Translations under genes and position numbers: made by a program
Source of the DNA: GCA-002780795 sp964545385
GTDB taxonomy: Bacteria; Patescibacteriota; Microgenomatia; UBA1406; GWC2-37-13
Direction: 5' to 3'
Assembly (NCBI GenBank): GCA_964545385.1
Contig: CAZJFG010000016.1
Span: 1-14,661 of the forward strand
DNA length: 14,661 nt
Notes under the pieces: generated by a model
Database searches by the model: none
Told to the model about the DNA's origin: nothing
What the model saw: only the letters and a program-made list of their open reading frames with translations
Shown here: piece after piece, positions 12,490-14,661 of the stretch
Layout of the letters: each line of letters opens with the position of its first letter
How positions within the stretch are numbered: the stretch's first letter is position 1

Positions 12490-12828
12490 ATGCATAATAA
12501 AGAACAACAACCATCAGCTATTCCAGGGATTAAACTTTCATGTCTTGTTTATGGTTTAATTGGTGGCATTCCGATTATCGGAGGTATGATTTACAATCAC
12601 GTTAACGGTGTAGATAGACTGGTAAATCCTTTAAAGTCTTTGAATCAAGATAATAGGACTTCGGAACAAAAATACTTTGATAGTCTTAAAAGAACACCGA
12701 CACCTACTCCTACAGCTACTCCAGAAGTCCAATCATTCAATTTCAACGTGAAAAAAAATTTCACTGAAGCAAATACTAAAAATCAAAATGATGCAATGAA
12801 AGTTCTATCAAAGATCAATCGAGGATAA
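12490..12828 (+). CDS. Small single-helix membrane protein with Thr-Pro linker, 112 residues
   Basis: The protein starts MHNKEQQPSAIPG and has one hydrophobic segment at about 14-36 (IKLSCLVYGLIGGIPIIGGM). A polar region of about 30 residues follows, then a RTPTPTPTATPEV linker (69-81) and a charged C-terminal tail. I do not recognise a family. The Thr-Pro linker resembles the spacer in the anchored protein at the left edge (IIPTPTV), and such linkers are common outside the membrane, so the tail may be external. The strong promoter ending 9 bases before the ATG supports it as a real gene with a nearly leaderless mRNA. Its 3' end overlaps the nucleotidyltransferase gene by 21 bases. Confidence 0.7.
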   Translation: MHNKEQQPSAIPGIKLSCLVYGLIGGIPIIGGMIYNHVNGVDRLVNPLKSLNQDNRTSEQKYFDSLKRTPTPTPTATPEVQSFNFNVKKNFTEANTKNQNDAMKVLSKINRG

Positions 12829-13737
12829 TTTCTTCTCAAAATCTTCCGGGTGAAACCAAAGCTGAGAATCGATAATAAGTTCAGTCGTTTTGTGCTTATT
12901 AATCAAAAATAATTGGATTTTTTTTAATACCTTTTCTATCAAATTACCAATAATTTTTTTAATTGTGTATTTTCTCGATCCGCAATTCGTAATTCGTGAT
13001 TTGGCAATTCTTGAATTAGGAAATACTTTCTTTACCCATAAATTAGCCTGTAGGAATTTTTCATAGGTAACATCTTTATTTATAATCGGCTTCATCTGCA
13101 AAACTTCATGAGCGACGTAATTGTTCCGTTTGAAACTGGGCACAGACAGATTTTTCTCGTCAAAAAAAAGATTAAGACAAACTTTATTTTTCCCTTTATC
13201 TCCCCATCTTTTCCTTCTTAAGCTCAGTAATTGAGCAAACATTAAAGCAAGGAATCGGGCTGTGTATAATCTATTTTCCGCGGTAATAACAAAAAGGTCA
13301 ATATCATCGTTTCTGGTGGCATTAAGCATCGAAAGCGAACCCGATAGACCAACAAGTTTTATCTGGGAAAAAAATTTGAGAATTTTAATGTAAATTTTAA
13401 ACCTTGGACCGTTGAGTTTACTAAACGAATCAGATTGTCTGCTTAAGTAGTTTTGAACTTTGAGTTTTGTGCTTTGAGCTTTTTTAATACCATACTCCCC
13501 TACTGTATATCGAGGCTGATTTGTGTATTGTTTATTAAAAATTAAAAATTGATCAGAAATTGAAAATTGAGAGTTGAAAACCCTTGTTACAACACCCCTT
13601 TTTATCATATTTTCAAAAATGCTCGAAAATTGGTCAAAAGAAGCCTTTTTTTTTAAAAAACAGTATATTTCTTCCTTGGTTGGAGGGTAGTTAAAAAAAT
13701 CGAAATATTTAAAAACCTTAATTATCTGTTTTTCCAA
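12808..13737 (-). CDS. Nucleotidyltransferase-fold protein with repeat-derived insertions
   Basis: The 309-residue protein starts with a winged-helix-like segment (FKYFDFFNYPPTKEEIYCFL). Its core is a nucleotidyltransferase motif, VGLSGSLSMLNATRNDDIDLFVIT, with GS followed by the DDID acidic pair that binds metal. This matches a group of uncharacterised nucleotidyltransferases found in candidate-phyla bacteria; the acceptor is unknown. The gene opens with TTG at 13737, overlapping the TagA-type gene by 20 bases, so translational coupling is likely. The next ATG is at codon 44 and would remove the winged-helix part. Three heptamer arrays lie in frame: around residues 53-67 (FNSQFSISDQFLIFN), 87-96 (STKLKVQNY) and 244-255 (NSRIAKSRITN). 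These stretches look like loop insertions and leave the catalytic motif intact. Confidence 0.8.
   Translation of the reverse strand: MEKQIIKVFKYFDFFNYPPTKEEIYCFLKKKASFDQFSSIFENMIKRGVVTRVFNSQFSISDQFLIFNKQYTNQPRYTVGEYGIKKAQSTKLKVQNYLSRQSDSFSKLNGPRFKIYIKILKFFSQIKLVGLSGSLSMLNATRNDDIDLFVITAENRLYTARFLALMFAQLLSLRRKRWGDKGKNKVCLNLFFDEKNLSVPSFKRNNYVAHEVLQMKPIINKDVTYEKFLQANLWVKKVFPNSRIAKSRITNCGSRKYTIKKIIGNLIEKVLKKIQLFLINKHKTTELIIDSQLWFHPEDFEKKLSSIDL
12974..13008 (-). repeat. In-frame heptamer array near the nucleotidyltransferase C-terminus
   Basis: Five 7-base units on the plus strand: CTCGATC, CGCAATT, CGTAATT, CGTGATT, TGGCAAT. They encode about residues 244-255 (NSRIAKSRITN region). The unit is distinct from the two other arrays in the same gene. 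Confidence 0.65.
13452..13479 (-). repeat. In-frame heptamer array, second in the nucleotidyltransferase gene
   Basis: Four units on the plus strand: TTTGAAC, TTTGAGT, TTTGTGC, TTTGAGC. They encode about residues 87-96 (STKLKVQNY). The first four bases are invariant across units, which makes this one of the cleanest arrays. Confidence 0.75.
13538..13579 (-). repeat. In-frame heptamer array, first in the nucleotidyltransferase gene
   Basis: Six units on the plus strand: AAAATTA, AAAATTG, ATCAGAA, ATTGAAA, ATTGAGA, GTTGAAA. They encode about residues 53-67 (FNSQFSISDQFLIFN). The third unit is the most diverged. Confidence 0.65.
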
Positions 13738-14470
13738 TTTTTTGTTTGATAACTAGAAAGATAAACTGTAAAAGTTTGAGTTGCCTTCGCCACCGCCACG
13801 GTTGGCAAAATAATCTATAAAGCCACTCTAGTCCTATTTTTTGTAAAAAAACCGGTGCCCGCTTAATTCCGCCTGTTAGATAGTCAAAAGAACCTCCTAC
13901 TCCCATAACGACACAGTTTTTAAACTGGGCGCGATGACTGTCTATCCAAATTTCTTGATTTGGTGAACCAAAAGCGACAAAAACAATATGGGGCCTATAG
14001 TCGGCCACTATAGCAAAAATCTCCTTTTCTTCCTCTCTTTTGGGACTTTTAATATTTTTTATTCCCATCAGTCCTTTAAAACTAGCCTGTAGCATATTAA
14101 TGCGATAGCATTCAGCAAGTTTGTTTGCTATATTTTCATCAGCACCAATAAGCAGCACTCTCAAGCGCATTTTATTAGCCTCTTTAACCAGGTCATTCAT
14201 TAAATCAACTCCAGGATACCTTTCCCCCGGCTGAATGCATAGTATTCGGGCTGCCAGAACAATCCCAGCGCCATCAATAATTTTAATTTGGGCTGTTTCA
14301 ATAATCTTTTTAAATTTCTCATTTTTTTGGGCAAGTACTAAAATTTCCGGATTCAAGGAAATAATATGACAAAATTCACTTGGGTTTCGTATGCACTTTT
14401 TAATTTTCTCTAGGATGTTTTTTTTACTATCTTTAGGTATCGAAATATCTAAAATTTTATTTGACTTCAT
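13718..14470 (-). CDS. WecG/TagA/CpsF family glycosyltransferase
   Basis: The 250-residue protein has the typical length and motifs of the family. These include ISLNPEILVLAQ near 37-48, IIDGAGIVLAARI near 64-76 with the catalytic-type aspartate, ERYPGVDLM near 83-91 and VLLIGADENIANKLAE. VAFGSPNQEIWI and VMGVGGSFDYLTGG follow, then RAPVFLQKIGLEWLYRLFCQPWRWRR at the end. Members transfer N-acetylmannosaminuronic acid, N-acetylmannosamine or another sugar to an undecaprenyl-linked acceptor at the inner membrane face, starting or extending a surface polysaccharide. The basic aromatic C-terminus is the part that contacts the membrane in this family. The sugar used here is unknown. It is followed, with a 20-base overlap, by the nucleotidyltransferase gene. 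A surface-glycan role would fit with the GT-C protein elsewhere in the window. Confidence 0.92.
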   Translation of the reverse strand: MKSNKILDISIPKDSKKNILEKIKKCIRNPSEFCHIISLNPEILVLAQKNEKFKKIIETAQIKIIDGAGIVLAARILCIQPGERYPGVDLMNDLVKEANKMRLRVLLIGADENIANKLAECYRINMLQASFKGLMGIKNIKSPKREEEKEIFAIVADYRPHIVFVAFGSPNQEIWIDSHRAQFKNCVVMGVGGSFDYLTGGIKRAPVFLQKIGLEWLYRLFCQPWRWRRQLKLLQFIFLVIKQKIGKTDN

Positions 14471-14661
14471 AATAAGTATATTTATTACAGGTTTTAATTT
14501 CTATTGTTTAGTCTTAATCCATACCCAGTTTGTATAATTTAATTGATCACTTAATTTATTATTATAACAATTTATAATTGAATTTTCTTGATTTTTTATT
14601 GACTAATAATAAATTTTACTATAGTTTTGAAATATTTTCTTTTCCAGATGTATTTATATGT
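14471..14661. other. AT-rich upstream region at the right edge
   Basis: No convincing gene lies in these 191 bases. The region must hold the promoter of the TagA-type gene, but I see no clear -35/-10 pair. It contains an imperfect 26-base palindrome (14534-14559, 11 of 13 pairs) centred on TGATCA and overlapping a TATAAT, and a short inverted repeat at 14568-14580. On the minus strand two short open frames enter from the right edge (to about 14596 and about 14619); one could be the C-terminus of a gene outside the window, but they cannot be told apart. Confidence 0.5.

Noticed and set aside
1..14661. Alternative genetic code with UGA read as an amino acid, as in some candidate phyla
   Set aside because: Several genes end properly at TGA (DUF2207, GT-C, HD, nucleotidyltransferase) and the tRNA-Trp anticodon is CCA.
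14596..14661. C-terminus of a minus-strand gene entering from the right edge
   Set aside because: Two different frames are open for 13-21 codons with no recognisable motif, so neither can be supported.

Overview
The window looks like chromosomal DNA from a small, AT-rich bacterium of the candidate phyla radiation (Patescibacteria), possibly Microgenomates-like. The reasons are indirect. Genes are tightly packed, and every convergent pair of ordinary genes overlaps at its 3' ends. Several strong promoters end only a few bases before the start codon, so mRNAs would be nearly leaderless. The gene content is typical of these genomes: a four-helix-bundle protein, a DUF2207 protein, a DHH phosphoesterase, an SPL-type radical SAM protein, a GT-C membrane glycosyltransferase and short one-helix proteins. 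UGA is used as a stop and the tRNA-Trp has anticodon CCA, so the code is the standard bacterial one. The phylum call is inference; no rRNA or ribosomal protein gene is present.

Layout. Positions 1-1064 (minus strand): a membrane-anchored protein cut by the left edge, and an unknown 204-residue protein upstream of it. Divergent promoters at 1079-1155 separate these from a glutaredoxin-like protein with a proline-rich tail (1167-1736). Positions 1729-2596 (minus): tRNA-Arg(GCG), tRNA-Trp(CCA) and an unknown 213-residue protein in one apparent unit. Positions 2691-3152: a compact cassette holding a four-helix-bundle (rRNA intervening-sequence type) gene between two inverted arrays of degenerate 7-base repeats. 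Positions 3162-4853 (minus): a DUF2207 membrane protein. Positions 4891-5804 (plus): a phosphoribosyltransferase and a small HExxH metallopeptidase. Positions 5787-7162 (minus): an unknown small protein and a DHH phosphoesterase. Positions 7187-7801 (plus): a P-loop kinase or ATPase. Positions 7755-8393 (minus): a histidine phosphatase. Positions 8425-10080 (plus): a GT-C membrane protein. Positions 10016-11238 (minus): tRNA-Leu(CAG), tRNA-Ser(GCU) and an HD-GYP-like protein. Positions 11282-12352 (minus): a one-helix small protein and a radical SAM protein. Positions 12490-12828 (plus): another one-helix small protein. Positions 12808-14470 (minus): a WecG/TagA/CpsF-type glycosyltransferase overlapping a nucleotidyltransferase-fold protein.

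How it fits together. Surface and envelope functions are spread through the window: GT-C, TagA-type transferase, DUF2207 and the anchored protein. Nucleotide handling is a second theme: phosphoribosyltransferase, DHH phosphoesterase, P-loop kinase and HD domain. There is no single large pathway operon. The most unusual layer is the repeat content. Six degenerate heptamer arrays occur in 14.7 kb. Two flank the four-helix-bundle gene as imperfect inverted repeats. One encodes the core of the DUF2207 signal peptide. Three lie in frame inside the nucleotidyltransferase gene. A second unusual feature is that two tRNA pairs each run directly into a protein gene, so tRNA 3' processing could itself create a short-leader mRNA.
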